DNA of 64,000 nt from CAYUYV01 sp964561475 (GCA_964561475.1 CAZLPU010000008.1:1-64000), one strand, 5' to 3'; shown: positions 49,101 to 59,233, counted from the stretch's first letter. Numbers and translations: made by a program. Notes: a model not told the origin generated them from the letters alone.

Positions 49101-51392
49101 TCAGGCCCCCGCACCGGCAATCGGCCTGGCGTCCTGGGCATCGGCCACGGCGATCGCGGTCATGTTGACCACACCGCGTACAGTGACCGAATTCGACAGG
49201 ATGTGAACCGGCCGGGCCATGCCGATCAGCATAGGGCCGATATTCAATCCATCATTGGCCGCCCAACACAGATTGTAGGCGATATTGGCCGCGTCCAGAT
49301 TGGGCATGACCAGCAGATTGGCCGGACCGGAAAGGCGGCTGTTCATCATCACCTGGTCGCGCACTTCAGGCATGATCGCCGCATCCGCCCGCATTTCCCC
49401 GTCGAATTCGAAGGTCACCCCACGCTGGTGCAGGACACCGCAGGCCGCCCGCATTTTCATGGCAGACGGGTCGTCGGAGGCGCCGAAACTGGAATGGGAC
49501 ACCAGGGCCACCCGGGGCTCCTGACCGAACCGGCGCACTTCCGCAGCCGCAAGCTGGGCGATATCGGCCACTTCCTCCGCAGAAGGATCGGTATTCACGT
49601 TGGTGTCGGTGATGAAGACAAAACCGTCCTTGAGCACCACCAGACGCAGGGCTGCCGGCGTGGCCAGATGGGGCGCGACCCCGATAATGTCGAGCAGGTG
49701 CCCAAGATGGGAGCGGTACCGGTCCGTTGCCCCACAGAGCAGGGTGTCGGCTGCACCCATCTGAACCATGGTGGCGGCAAGCACGGTGTTGCGTGTCCGG
49801 ATGTAATCGGTGGCCATGGCCGGCGTGATGCCCCGGCGTTCAGTGAGGGCCAGATAATGATCCCGGACCCGGTCAGCATCGGGATTGTCCTGGGGGTCGA
49901 TCACCGGCACGTCCTGGTCAAGTTTCAGGCGCAGACCAAGTTCGCGTACGGATTCCGCAATCACCTCACGCCGCCCGATCAGGATGGGCTGGGCCACACC
50001 GTCGTCAAGGGCGATCTGGGCGGCGCGGAGCACCCGTTGGTCTTCCCCTTCCGCGAACACCACCTTGCGCGGATCCCTGCGGGCGGATTCGAACACGGGC
50101 TCCATGACCGAGCCGGATTTGTAGACAAAAGTACTCAGCTTGCGCCGGTACGCGTCTCCATCGGCGATCGGACGGCGGGCCACGCCACTGTCCATGGCCG
50201 CCTTGGCCACGGCGGGGGCCACGACTTCGATCAGCCGGGGATCGAACGGCTTGGGCAGAATGTATTCCGGACCGAATTGCAGACTGTGGCCCCGATAGGC
50301 TCTGGCGACCACATCGGAGGGTTCCGCCTTGGCCAGATCGGCAATGGCGTGGACACAGGCCCGTTTCATTTCCTCATTGATGGCCTTGGCACCCACATCG
50401 AGTGCGCCCCTGAAGATGAACGGAAAGCACAGAACATTATTGACCTGGTTCGGATAATCCGACCGCCCCGTGGCGATGATGGCATCGGGCCGGACCTGCT
50501 TGGCCAGTTCCGGGCGGATCTCCGGATCCGGATTGGCCAGGGCCATGATGATCGGGTGGGAGGCCATCTGCTCCAGCCATTCGGGCTTGACGATGTTGGG
50601 GGCGGACAGACCCAGGAAAATGTCCGTGTTCGCGAAGGTTTCCCCCAGGGTGCGCCGGTCCGTCTTCTGGGCATACCGGGCCTTGTAGGGATCCATGCCC
50701 TCGGCACGGCCTTCATAGACCACACCGTCCACGTCCGAGACCGTGATATTCTCCCGCTTCGCGCCCAGGGAGACCAGCAGATCAAGGCACGCCAGGGCGG
50801 CGGCCCCGGCTCCGGCACAGGTGATGGTCACGTCACTGATGGACTTGCCCGCGATGGCCAGACCGTTGGTGATGGCAGCACCGACCACGATGGCGGTTCC
50901 GTGCTGGTCATCATGGAAGACCGGGATGCCCATGCGCTCCTTGCACAGACGCTCCACCTCGAAACATTCCGGGGCCTTGATGTCCTCGAGATTGATGGCA
51001 CCGAAGGTGGGCTCCAGCCGGGCCACCAGATCCGCCAGGCGCTCCGCGTCCAGCTCGTCCACCTCGATATCGAAACAGTCGATCCCGGCGAATTTCTTGA
51101 ACAGGACCGCCTTGCCCTCCATCACCGGCTTGGACGCCAGGGGGCCGATGGCTCCCAGTCCGAGAACGGCAGTGCCGTTGGAAATGACCGCAACCAGATT
51201 GCCCCTGGCGGTCATGTCGGCGGCCGTGTCCGGGTCATCCGCAATCAGATTGCACGCCGCAGCCACACCGGGGGAGTAGGCCAGGGCCAGGTCCCTCTGG
51301 TTGACCATGCGCTTGGTGGGTTCGATCCTCAACTTTCCCGGGACGGGAAACTGGTGATACTCCAGCGCCATTTCCTCAAGTTCCGTGGTCAC
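49101..51392 (-). CDS. maeB: NADP-dependent malic enzyme with phosphotransacetylase-like domain
   Basis: This enzyme decarboxylates malate to pyruvate, making NADPH. The GTG at 51392 has AAGGAG nine bases upstream and gives 763 residues, the usual MaeB length; ATGs further upstream lack such a site. The N-terminal malic-enzyme half has LEYHQFPVPGK, GNLVAVISNGTAVLGLG, FHDDQHGTA and the NADP-fold GAGAAALACLDLL. The C-terminal third (about 430-763) is PTA-like, with VFAEGEDQRVLRAA and SSFGASDDPSA, and is thought to be regulatory, sensing acetyl-CoA. This two-domain form is standard in alphaproteobacteria. Confidence 0.93.
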   Translation of the reverse strand: MTTELEEMALEYHQFPVPGKLRIEPTKRMVNQRDLALAYSPGVAAACNLIADDPDTAADMTARGNLVAVISNGTAVLGLGAIGPLASKPVMEGKAVLFKKFAGIDCFDIEVDELDAERLADLVARLEPTFGAINLEDIKAPECFEVERLCKERMGIPVFHDDQHGTAIVVGAAITNGLAIAGKSISDVTITCAGAGAAALACLDLLVSLGAKRENITVSDVDGVVYEGRAEGMDPYKARYAQKTDRRTLGETFANTDIFLGLSAPNIVKPEWLEQMASHPIIMALANPDPEIRPELAKQVRPDAIIATGRSDYPNQVNNVLCFPFIFRGALDVGAKAINEEMKRACVHAIADLAKAEPSDVVARAYRGHSLQFGPEYILPKPFDPRLIEVVAPAVAKAAMDSGVARRPIADGDAYRRKLSTFVYKSGSVMEPVFESARRDPRKVVFAEGEDQRVLRAAQIALDDGVAQPILIGRREVIAESVRELGLRLKLDQDVPVIDPQDNPDADRVRDHYLALTERRGITPAMATDYIRTRNTVLAATMVQMGAADTLLCGATDRYRSHLGHLLDIIGVAPHLATPAALRLVVLKDGFVFITDTNVNTDPSAEEVADIAQLAAAEVRRFGQEPRVALVSHSSFGASDDPSAMKMRAACGVLHQRGVTFEFDGEMRADAAIMPEVRDQVMMNSRLSGPANLLVMPNLDAANIAYNLCWAANDGLNIGPMLIGMARPVHILSNSVTVRGVVNMTAIAVADAQDARPIAGAGA

Positions 51393-51772
51393 GGCCGTGG
51401 TCTCCTTTTGTAATGATGGCATCCAGATAAATTTCAAAGACATAGCGCGCGGATCGTGACGACTCCCGCCTCCCACGGCAATGGCTTGATGCGATCACGG
51501 TTGCTCACAACATGCTGAAGTACACGCGGGGTATGGATGCTCAAAGCCCTGCAACCGGCTCTTGGATCAGGCATGGGGGAGAACAAGCCAGCCAAACACT
51601 TTGGATTGATGCCCCCTGACCGTCGAAGAGTCGCCGCAATCTGGCGTAACGGTAAGAATAACGCAGAAAAGACGTAAGGCTGCCGCCCGGGTGGTCTTGC
51701 GTTCTACTGGACCTATCCGGCGAGCGGATGCCGCTCCCGGAAGAACACCCGAAAGGACGAAGGAGACCGTCC
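51393..51772. other. Divergent region between maeB and the OmpA-like gene
   Basis: These 380 bases include the maeB ribosome site (CTCCTT at 51402-51407 on the plus strand) and the AAGGAG site of the OmpA-like gene just before 51773. The middle is less GC-rich, with stretches such as AACGGTAAGAATAACG, and is likely to hold promoters, but I see no supported gene. Confidence 0.55.
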
Positions 51773-52576
51773 ATGACTATCCTCTACCGTTCCCCGAAAC
51801 GCCGGCCCCCGAAACGCCGGCCGAAAGGCCAGACCGGCCGGCTGCGCACCAGCGCCGCCCTGGCCACTGCACTGGCAGCCGGGGGCGTGGGTGTCTTCAC
51901 AGGCGCCATCGCAACGGTGCCCGCCCACGCCCAGACCAAGGCCCCGCCCCCGAAAGGCGGTCATGTGACCGAGCCTGGCGCCCAGCCCATGGGCCGGGAA
52001 GAGGCGTTGCTGGGTCAAACGAGCGACCACGGCAGCGTTCGGGAATCCGGAACCAAGGAGACCGGGTTCGCCCTGACCCCCACCCGGTTGCTGGCTGAAC
52101 GGATCGACCTGAACATCGCCTTTCCGGCCAATTCCGCCCGCCTGTCCCTCAGTGCACGGCAACACCTGGACAAGGTGGCCGGTGTGATGCGCTCGCCGGA
52201 GCTGCGGGGCATCGTTTTCGGCATTTACGGCCACACGGACGCCTCCGGCGCGGAAGCCTATAACCTGAAACTGTCCCGGGCCCGGGCCATGGCCGTCGCG
52301 GAATATTTGGTGAGCCAGGGCGTGCCGCCCCAACGGCTGGAAGCCCGCGGCTTCGGGGAGCAGTTGCTCAAGAATGCGTCCTGGCCCTACAGCGCCGAGA
52401 ACCGCCGGGTGGAAGTCGTGGCCCTGAACAGTCCGACCAAGAACGCTGTCCCCCAAAACGCCGTGTACCCCTCCAACATCAATCCGGCGTTGAACACCAT
52501 CGGCACCGGCTCGGGGCAGGGCAAAGTGCCCGCGGTCAAGCCGAAAACAAAGGGCCCTCAGACGGACCCGAATTGA
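51773..52576 (+). CDS. OmpA-family outer-membrane/peptidoglycan-associated protein
   Basis: The ATG at 51773 has AAGGAG seven bases upstream and gives 267 residues. A basic start (repeat-like SPKRRPPKRRPKG) leads into a signal peptide ending near AHAQ (residue 54). The OmpA C-terminal domain (about 105-225) contains LNIAFPANSARLSLSARQHL and IYGHTDASGAEAYNLKLSRARA, the peptidoglycan-binding motif. There is no membrane barrel or lipobox, so it is probably a periplasmic anchor. It precedes the GH97 gene by 64 bases. Confidence 0.87.
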   Translation: MTILYRSPKRRPPKRRPKGQTGRLRTSAALATALAAGGVGVFTGAIATVPAHAQTKAPPPKGGHVTEPGAQPMGREEALLGQTSDHGSVRESGTKETGFALTPTRLLAERIDLNIAFPANSARLSLSARQHLDKVAGVMRSPELRGIVFGIYGHTDASGAEAYNLKLSRARAMAVAEYLVSQGVPPQRLEARGFGEQLLKNASWPYSAENRRVEVVALNSPTKNAVPQNAVYPSNINPALNTIGTGSGQGKVPAVKPKTKGPQTDPN

Positions 52577-52640
52577 TCGTCCACCGTTGCGCCGGGAGAG
52601 GGTCGGGCATGGGAGCGACCACAAGGGGAGGCCGCCGCCT

Positions 52641-54722
52641 ATGAACAAGATCGCCGTGTTGGCCATGGCCGCCCTTCTGGCGGGCTGGTTCAGATCCGGC
52701 ACGGCACTTGCCGGGGTGTCCGTGGCCTCTCCCGACGGCGCGCTCACCGTATCCCTGGATGTCGACCATGCAGGGGTGCCCCGTTATCGCGTGTCCTACC
52801 GGGACGAAACGGTGATCCACCCCTCCCGCCTGGGACTGCGCTTCAGGGCCCGCCATGGCCTGGACGAGAGCTTCGCGCTCACGTCCAGCATGTCTGTCAG
52901 CGCGGACAAGACCTGGGAGCAGCCCTGGGGCGAACGGCGGTTTGTCCGGGATCATCACAATGACCTTGCGGCCACCTTCACGGCGGAGGGCCAGACCTTC
53001 ACCGTCCGTGTACGGGTGTTCAACGATGGTCTCGGGTTGCGCTATGAAGTCCCTGCCCAGGGCCGCCCAAAAGCCGTGTTCATCACCGACGAACTGACCG
53101 AATTCCGCATGGAAACCGGTTCCACGTCCTGGTGGATCCCCACAAGGGGCTGGAACCGGTATGAGTATCTCTACAACGCCACGCCGGTCGAGGATATCGA
53201 CCGGGCGCACACGCCGATCACCATACGAACGAAATCAGGGGTGCATTTCAGCATCCACGAAGCCGCCCTGGTGGATTATGCGGGCATGTCCCTGGACCAG
53301 AAACGCCCGGGCGTCTTCAAGGCGGATCTGGCGCCCCGGTCCGACGGGACCCTGGTCAGGAAAGAAGGCGCCTTCACCACTCCCTGGCGCACCATCCAGA
53401 TCGCTCCGGATGCGGTGGGTCTGCTCAACTCCGATCTCATCCTCAATCTCAATGAGCCCAACACGCTCGGTGATGTGTCCTGGGTGGAGCCCGGCAAATA
53501 CATCGGTATCTGGTGGGCCATGCATATCCGGGACCGGACCTGGGGCCGGGACGGCATTCATGGTGCGACCACGGAGGAAGCCAGACGCTATATCGACTTT
53601 GCCGCCGAACACGGGTTCGACGGCGTTCTGGTGGAAGGCTGGAACATCGGCTGGGACGGCAACTGGTACGAGAACGGCGACGTGTTCTCCTTCACGGAAA
53701 GCTATCCGGATTTCGATCTCCAGGCGGTCACGGACCATGCCCTGGCCAGGGGGGTGCGCCTGATCGGCCACCATGAGACCTCGGGCAACATCACCAATTA
53801 TGAAAATCAGATGGCGGATGCTTATGCTCTGTATGAAAAGCATGGGGTCCGCCAGATCAAGAGCGGGTATGTGGCCGATGGCGGCGCCATCAAGCGCCTC
53901 GACGAAAACGGCATCGCCTTTTACGAATGGCACGACGGCCAGGTGATGGCCAATCATCATCTCAAAGCGGTCAGGGCGGCGGCCAAATACAAGCTCAGCC
54001 TCAATCCCCACGAACCCATCAAGGATACGGGCCTGCGCCGGACCTACCCGAACTGGATCACCCGGGAAGGGGCGCGGGGCCAGGAATACAATGCCTGGGG
54101 CATTCCGCCCAATCCGCCGGAGCACACGGCGATTCTGCCTTTTACCCGAATGCTCTCGGGGCCGATGGATTTCACACCGGGTATTTTCGATCTGCGGCCC
54201 AATGAACGCCCGCCCGTGCGCGCAGACCTGCCCCGGCCGGACACCCGCTCCAGGGTCGAAACCACCCTGGCCAAGCAGCTTGCCCTCTACGTGGTGATCT
54301 ACAGCCCGATCCAGATGGCGGCGGACATTCCGGAAAACTACGAAGCCCGGCCTGAGCCGTTCCAGTTCATCAAGGATGTGCCCACCGACTGGGAAGAAAG
54401 CATCGCGTTAGCGGGAGAGATCGGCGACTATGTTGTCTTCGCCCGGAAGGAACGGGCCACCACGGAGAGGCGCGGCGCTGACTGGTATCTGGGCGGTCTG
54501 ACCGATGAAACCGGCCGCACGCTGACCGTCCCGCTGTCCTTTCTCGATGACGGCGTGACGTATACCGCCCAAATCTACCGGGATGGCAAGGGCGCGCACT
54601 GGGAAACCGCGCCCTATGAAATCGCCATCGAGCGCCGGAGGGTGACCAGCAGGGACCGGATGGACCTGCCCCTCGCCCCGGGCGGCGGCATCGCCATCCG
54701 CTTCGAGGCGGACGCACCCTGA
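52641..54722 (+). CDS. Glycoside hydrolase family 97 protein (alpha-glucosidase/galactosidase type)
   Basis: The ATG at 52641, with GGGGAGG upstream, gives 693 residues and a short signal peptide ending near TALA. The three-part GH97 fold is visible: a beta-sandwich start (SPDGALTVSLDVDHAG), a TIM-barrel centre with KYIGIWWAMHI, GFDGVLVEGWNIGWDGNW and KSGYVADGGA, and the conserved EGARGQEYNAWG catalytic-region motif, then a C-terminal beta domain. SusB-like members hydrolyse alpha-glucosides in the periplasm; others are alpha-galactosidases. The exact linkage is not determined. No Sus-type transport genes lie nearby. Confidence 0.92.
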   Translation: MNKIAVLAMAALLAGWFRSGTALAGVSVASPDGALTVSLDVDHAGVPRYRVSYRDETVIHPSRLGLRFRARHGLDESFALTSSMSVSADKTWEQPWGERRFVRDHHNDLAATFTAEGQTFTVRVRVFNDGLGLRYEVPAQGRPKAVFITDELTEFRMETGSTSWWIPTRGWNRYEYLYNATPVEDIDRAHTPITIRTKSGVHFSIHEAALVDYAGMSLDQKRPGVFKADLAPRSDGTLVRKEGAFTTPWRTIQIAPDAVGLLNSDLILNLNEPNTLGDVSWVEPGKYIGIWWAMHIRDRTWGRDGIHGATTEEARRYIDFAAEHGFDGVLVEGWNIGWDGNWYENGDVFSFTESYPDFDLQAVTDHALARGVRLIGHHETSGNITNYENQMADAYALYEKHGVRQIKSGYVADGGAIKRLDENGIAFYEWHDGQVMANHHLKAVRAAAKYKLSLNPHEPIKDTGLRRTYPNWITREGARGQEYNAWGIPPNPPEHTAILPFTRMLSGPMDFTPGIFDLRPNERPPVRADLPRPDTRSRVETTLAKQLALYVVIYSPIQMAADIPENYEARPEPFQFIKDVPTDWEESIALAGEIGDYVVFARKERATTERRGADWYLGGLTDETGRTLTVPLSFLDDGVTYTAQIYRDGKGAHWETAPYEIAIERRRVTSRDRMDLPLAPGGGIAIRFEADAP

Positions 54723-55009
54723 CAAACCGGCCACGACGGGAGGACCAAACCCTTCAAATTGAGTGTGACCTGCCGTCCGTCCGAGGGCGGCCGCGCGCAG
54801 GTCAAATGAGCGCCGACGTCCGTTTCTAACCCCTACACCGTCTTTTCCCACAAGCACTCCTCACATTCTTGCTTACACACCCCGGCTTGCCCTAATTCGT
54901 CCTCACAATTGGGCCCAGTATGCGACCCGTACCGATACCGAGCCCGTTATTCACCGGATCATATTTTCCGGATCATATTTTCCGAATCCTGTTTGGAGGA
55001 GCGTGTTCC

Positions 55010-56023
55010 TTGTCCTTTCATTGTTTCCGCCTGATTTTCACTGCCCTCCTGGCCCTGCCCGTTGCGCTGCTGACAGGGGCCGGTTCCGCCCGTGCCCTTG
55101 ACTTGGCTCTGCCCGTGGCGTGCACCTATGGGGAGGACTGTACCATTCAGAACTATTTCGACTGGACCGATGGGGAGGAGTACACGGATTATCGCTGCGG
55201 GACCCGGAGCTATGATGGCCACGGGGAGACGGATTTCCGGATCATGGACATGGCTGCCCTTGCAGCCGGAGTGCCTGTGGTGGCTGCCGCCCCGGGCGTG
55301 GTGCAGGCGGTGCGTGACGGCATGGAGGATGTGACTGTCAATCGCATCGGCCGGGAGACCATCAAGGGCCGGGAATGCGGCAATGGTGTCGTCCTCTTCC
55401 ATGACGGCGGCTGGTCCACCCAATACTGCCATCTGAAAAAAGGCAGTATCCGGGTTGCCCAGGGTGACCGGGTTGCGACGGGCGCGGCATTGGGGGATGT
55501 CGGACATTCCGGCCTCGCGGAATTTCCCCATCTGGCCTTCATTGTACGGAAGGGCGACCGGAAGATCGATCCGTTCATCGGTCTCGGGCAGCGGACAGGC
55601 TGCGGCGCCCCATCGGGCGGTCTGTGGCGCGGGGACGTGGCCGATGATCTGACCTACCGCCAGGTGGAGCTGTTCGGGATCGGGTTCAGCGGAGATACCC
55701 CGTCCCTGGAGCGCATCAACGAAACCACCGCCTCCCCCGCCGTTCTGCCCACCAGCAACCCACTCCTGTTTCTCCAGGTTCGGATTCTGGGCCTGTTGCC
55801 GGAGCATCAAGTCCGCCTGAAGATCAAAGCGCCCGATGGGCAGATCCTGATCGATCACACTCCCAAGGCCGTGAACCGCTCCAAGGCCCAGCAGGCCTAT
55901 TGGGTGGGCAAGAGGCGGCCCGACGGAGGCTGGCCGGAAGGCACCTACCAAGGGCAGGTCACCATTCTCGGCGCCGAGGGTGTGCTTGACGACCAGACCA
56001 TAACTCTGCGGATGGAGGATTGA
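55010..56023 (+). CDS. M23-family (LytM-like) exported peptidase
   Basis: The chosen start is TTG at 55010 with a perfect GGAGGA nine bases upstream; it gives a clean signal peptide (FTALLALPVALLTGAG, cleaved near ARA-LD) and 337 residues. An upstream ATG at 54920 would add an unlikely stretch. The LytM zinc site is in SYDGHGETDFRI (His and Asp) and the second His in YCHLKKGSIRVAQGD. The usual HxH pair is expected at HLAFIV. It probably cleaves or remodels peptidoglycan. The C-terminal 100 residues are beta-rich. Confidence 0.85.
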   Translation: MSFHCFRLIFTALLALPVALLTGAGSARALDLALPVACTYGEDCTIQNYFDWTDGEEYTDYRCGTRSYDGHGETDFRIMDMAALAAGVPVVAAAPGVVQAVRDGMEDVTVNRIGRETIKGRECGNGVVLFHDGGWSTQYCHLKKGSIRVAQGDRVATGAALGDVGHSGLAEFPHLAFIVRKGDRKIDPFIGLGQRTGCGAPSGGLWRGDVADDLTYRQVELFGIGFSGDTPSLERINETTASPAVLPTSNPLLFLQVRILGLLPEHQVRLKIKAPDGQILIDHTPKAVNRSKAQQAYWVGKRRPDGGWPEGTYQGQVTILGAEGVLDDQTITLRMED

Positions 56024-56112
56024 GGGTCATGCTTTCGTGGGGCGACAGGGCAGCCTCAATGGTCTATGTTGCAGTGCAGCGACGCTCTGCCGCGCAACTC
56101 CCCAACACTCTG

Positions 56113-56160
56113 TTGGCCCAGTGCCCTATTGGCCCAGTGCCCTATTGGCCCAGTGCCCTG
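56113..56160. repeat. 16-bp tandem repeat, three near-exact copies plus degenerate ones
   Basis: TTGGCCCAGTGCCCTA occurs at 56113-56128 and 56129-56144, with a one-base variant at 56145-56160. Degenerate related units continue to about 56200. The repeat lies between the M23 gene and the VanZ-like gene. Confidence 0.92.
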
Positions 56161-56231
56161 TTAGCCCAGCGCCCAGCACCCTTTTGGCCCAGCACCCTGG
56201 TGGGCCCCCATTCTGATCGGATTGCCCGCCC

Positions 56232-56618
56232 ATGCTTCGACCGGTCCTGTTCACTGCTGCCCTCGTTGTCGGACTGGTGGTCATCTACCTGTCCCTGAAG
56301 CCGGCGGTGGCCCTGGGCAGTTCGGACAAGCTGGCCCATGCGGCGGCCTATTTCACATGGACCTTCCTGGCGGCCATCGCCCCGCGGCGCAAACGCTGGT
56401 CCCTGGTCCTGGCGGGGATGATTTTCGTCATCGGTATCCTGATCGAACTGGTGCAGCCCCTGGTGGGGCGCAGCTGCTCGATCTATGACGTGCTGGCCAA
56501 TTCGGCGGGTATTGTGGTGGGTCTGGGGATGGCCCTGCTCCTGCACCCCATCCGCCTGAAACTGGGCGAAGTGCTCAGCCGCAGTGTGAGCCGACGCTTT
56601 CAAGGCCGGTCGACCTGA
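56232..56618 (+). CDS. VanZ-like small membrane protein
   Basis: This is 128 residues. Four hydrophobic segments and the VanZ-like pattern KLAHAAAYFTWTFLAA, then GILIELVQPLVGRSCSIYDVLANSAG are visible; the E-x-x-Q and D-x-x-x-N positions are conserved in the family. VanZ-type proteins include teicoplanin-resistance accessory proteins, but most chromosomal homologues have unknown roles in envelope biology. It has no obvious ribosome site, and the upstream repeat block may carry its promoter. Confidence 0.82.
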   Translation: MLRPVLFTAALVVGLVVIYLSLKPAVALGSSDKLAHAAAYFTWTFLAAIAPRRKRWSLVLAGMIFVIGILIELVQPLVGRSCSIYDVLANSAGIVVGLGMALLLHPIRLKLGEVLSRSVSRRFQGRST

Positions 56619-56743
56619 CGCCTGTTTCCCTCTCCCGCCCTATTCTGTCCCCGCCAATATTGTCCCAGCACGGATAGATCAAGCGCCTACGGCCAACCCT
56701 GGACGGTCAGCCCTCGGAATGCGTGTGTAGGGCCGTAGTCTGC

Positions 56744-57271
56744 TCAGCCCGCGCTGACCACACCCAGAAGGCGCAGGAGGGAAACGAAGAAAATCGAATA
56801 AAGCATCAGGAAAAGGAACAGGGCGAAGGCAATGGTCGTAGGCGGAAAGGACCCAAGCCGCGTGCGGTTTTCCAGGGCGCGCAGCACATCCGCGAGGCGC
56901 CGGGCCACATCCCTCTGGGACACGATCGCCACGAGCACGCCGTTGCCGTCCACCACCGGGACATGGCGAATGTCCATCCGCTCCATGATCTCTTCGATAT
57001 GGGCCATGTCCGTGCCGTCCCGCACCGTGACGGGATCCGGGGTCATGATGGCGGCGACCGTGAGGGTTTCGATGTCGAGGCCGGGGGTAATGACCCGGTC
57101 CATCAAATCCCGCTCCGTGAGAATGCCGATGGGCTTGTTGTGATCGTCCACCACGGGAACGCAGCCGATATGCGCTTCGGTCATGGCCCGGGCGGCCTCG
57201 CGAACGGTGGTTCCCGGATTCACGGTGACCACATCATGGCCCCGCAAGATATCCACCTGTTGCATACCCAT
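56744..57271 (-). CDS. CBS-domain pair with C-terminal membrane helix
   Basis: The ATG at 57271 follows GGAGGGG at seven bases and gives 175 residues. Two CBS motifs (about 10-60 and 75-125) have GCVPVVDDHNKPIGILTERDL and RHVPVVDGNGVLVAIVSQRDV. Such pairs bind adenosine nucleotides and tune a partner. One hydrophobic helix (FALFLFLMLYSIFFVSLLRLL) at the end anchors it in the membrane, which is less common for stand-alone CBS proteins. The partner is unknown. Confidence 0.87.
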   Translation of the reverse strand: MGMQQVDILRGHDVVTVNPGTTVREAARAMTEAHIGCVPVVDDHNKPIGILTERDLMDRVITPGLDIETLTVAAIMTPDPVTVRDGTDMAHIEEIMERMDIRHVPVVDGNGVLVAIVSQRDVARRLADVLRALENRTRLGSFPPTTIAFALFLFLMLYSIFFVSLLRLLGVVSAG

Positions 57272-57610
57272 TCTCGCACCCCTCCGGCAGGCGCTCACCG
57301 TATCACAACGGCTTTCAAGACCACGACGACATACCAAATTAGGCCGGTTGCAGTCACCCGGCCACAAGGCGTGTCGAGCCGGACAGTCCCTGGCCCCGTG
57401 ACTCCAGTCTCGTGGCCCCTGGCGACACCAGTATTAGTCCGTGCGGGAGGCGATGTCTCCCACTATTGATCCCAAGTGACCGCCTTTCGGAGGCGATCCG
57501 GTAAACAGCACGCCAGGGACGGCGGGCATGGGCCAGACCTTTTGCAGTGTTAATCGCCGCTGGCGCCCATGATAGTCTGGAGACTCAAAACCACTGTGGG
57601 GAGATCCGCG
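57272..57610. other. Intergenic region upstream of the amidohydrolase pair
   Basis: These 339 bases separate the divergent CBS and amidohydrolase genes. Two small hairpins are visible: GGGAG...CTCCC near 57449-57465 and a TTCG-loop stem CGCCT/AGGCG near 57481-57495. No gene is supported. Confidence 0.5.
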
Positions 57611-59233
57611 ATGACGTACCGCGAACCGGCCGGGTGCAGACTGGCCAACCGGGGCGGGCTTGGACGCCTTCTGGGCACCGCCGCCATTCTGGCCTGCCTG
57701 ACCGCGGGATTGCCCGGACCGGACGCCAGGGCCCAGAGCGACGCGGATCTCGCCGCGCTGGATGCCCTGGTGGAAACCCATATCCATGGCGGCCCCAAAG
57801 AGGAAATTGCCGACGATGGTCATAACCACGGCATGGAAACCGCGTTTGTCCACACGGGACACGGGAGCCAGCCCGGCGATGGGGAGGAGGCGACAGGGGG
57901 GAGCGGTATCGCCGCTAAACCCAATCCCTTTCCCAGCACCTATTCTCCCTATCTCTCCACACCAACGGCCATTGTCGGCGCCACGGTCCTGACCGGGACC
58001 GGCCAGCAGTTGAGCAACGCCACCGTCATCCTGCGGGATGGCCGGATCGAAGCGGTGGGCACCAATCTCCCCGTCCCCGCCGATGCAACCCGGGTGGATG
58101 GCACGGACCGGTGGGTTACACCGGGCATTATCGACATCCATTCCCATCTGGGTGTCTATCCCTCCCCCTCCGCCCAGGCCCATTCCGACGGCAACGAGGC
58201 CATCAGCCCGAACACCGCCAATGTGTGGGCGGAACATTCGGTCTGGCCCCAGGATCCGGGCTTCACCCGGGCCATGGCTGGGGGGATCACGTCCCTCCAC
58301 ATTCTGCCCGGCTCCGCCAATCTGTTCGGCGGTCGGGGTGTGACCCTGAAGAACATCCCCTCCCGGACGGTTCAGGGCATGAAGTTTCCCGATGCGCCCT
58401 ACACGCTGAAAATGGCCTGTGGGGAAAATCCCAAACGGGTCTACGGCTCCAGAGGCCGGGCGCCCGCCACCCGCATGGGCAATGTGGCAGGTTACCGAGA
58501 AGCCTGGATCAAGGCCGAGGCCTACGCAAAGCGGTGGGCGGACCATGAAGCGGCCCTGGCCGAGGGCAAGGAAAGCACCGCACCGGGCCGGGACCTGACC
58601 TTGGAAACCCTCGCCGGGGTGTTGAACGGCGAAATCCTGGTTCAGATGCATTGTTACCGGGCGGATGAAATGGCCACCATGCTCCATGTGGCCGAGGAAT
58701 TCGGCTACAAGATCACCGCCTTTCACCACGCCGTCGAGTCCTACAAGATCGCCGACCTGTTGCGCCGCGCGGGCACCTGTTCGGCCATGTGGGCGGATTG
58801 GTGGGGCTTCAAACTGGAAGCCTACGACACGGTCCGGGAGAATGCCGCCCTCGTCCACAATGCCGGGGCCTGCGCTATCATCCATTCGGACTCCGATGTG
58901 GGCATCCAGCGGCTCAACCAGGAAGCCGCCAAGGCCATGGCCGACGGTCTGCGCATGGGCCTGACCATCAGCCGGGCCGCCGCCATCACCTGGATCACCT
59001 CCAACCCGGCCCGGGCGCTGGGCATTTATGAGGAGACCGGATCCCTGGAGGCCGGCAAGGCCGCCGACGTGGTGGTCTGGAACCGGGATCCCTTCAGCGT
59101 CTATGCCCAAGCGGATGTGGTCTTCATCGACGGCGCCCGCCTTTATGACCGGAGCAACCCGGCCCTCAGCCCGCGTACGGATTTCGAACTGGGCCAGACC
59201 ACTTACGAGCACACCGGAGGAGCGGGCCAATGA
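57611..59233 (+). CDS. Exported metal-dependent amidohydrolase, catalytic-type subunit
   Basis: The ATG at 57611, with GGGGAG upstream, gives 540 residues and a signal peptide (LLGTAAILACLTAGL, cleaved near ARAQ). The amidohydrolase fold is complete: HSH in IIDIHSHLG, then MHCYRADEM, AFHHAVESYKIADLL and a final Asp in IIHSDSDVG. Relatives include imidazolonepropionase-like and dipeptidase-type enzymes; the substrate is unknown. The stop overlaps the second amidohydrolase gene by four bases, so the two are probably made together, perhaps as partners. Confidence 0.88.
   Translation: MTYREPAGCRLANRGGLGRLLGTAAILACLTAGLPGPDARAQSDADLAALDALVETHIHGGPKEEIADDGHNHGMETAFVHTGHGSQPGDGEEATGGSGIAAKPNPFPSTYSPYLSTPTAIVGATVLTGTGQQLSNATVILRDGRIEAVGTNLPVPADATRVDGTDRWVTPGIIDIHSHLGVYPSPSAQAHSDGNEAISPNTANVWAEHSVWPQDPGFTRAMAGGITSLHILPGSANLFGGRGVTLKNIPSRTVQGMKFPDAPYTLKMACGENPKRVYGSRGRAPATRMGNVAGYREAWIKAEAYAKRWADHEAALAEGKESTAPGRDLTLETLAGVLNGEILVQMHCYRADEMATMLHVAEEFGYKITAFHHAVESYKIADLLRRAGTCSAMWADWWGFKLEAYDTVRENAALVHNAGACAIIHSDSDVGIQRLNQEAAKAMADGLRMGLTISRAAAITWITSNPARALGIYEETGSLEAGKAADVVVWNRDPFSVYAQADVVFIDGARLYDRSNPALSPRTDFELGQTTYEHTGGAGQ

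Noticed and set aside
49203..51413. Open frame of about 736 codons opposite maeB
   Set aside because: It is the antisense shadow of the malic enzyme gene, rich in His/Gly/Arg with no recognisable fold.
57434..59230. Leftward open frame of about 598 codons opposite the first amidohydrolase
   Set aside because: It has no motifs; the sense gene has a complete metal site and a signal peptide.
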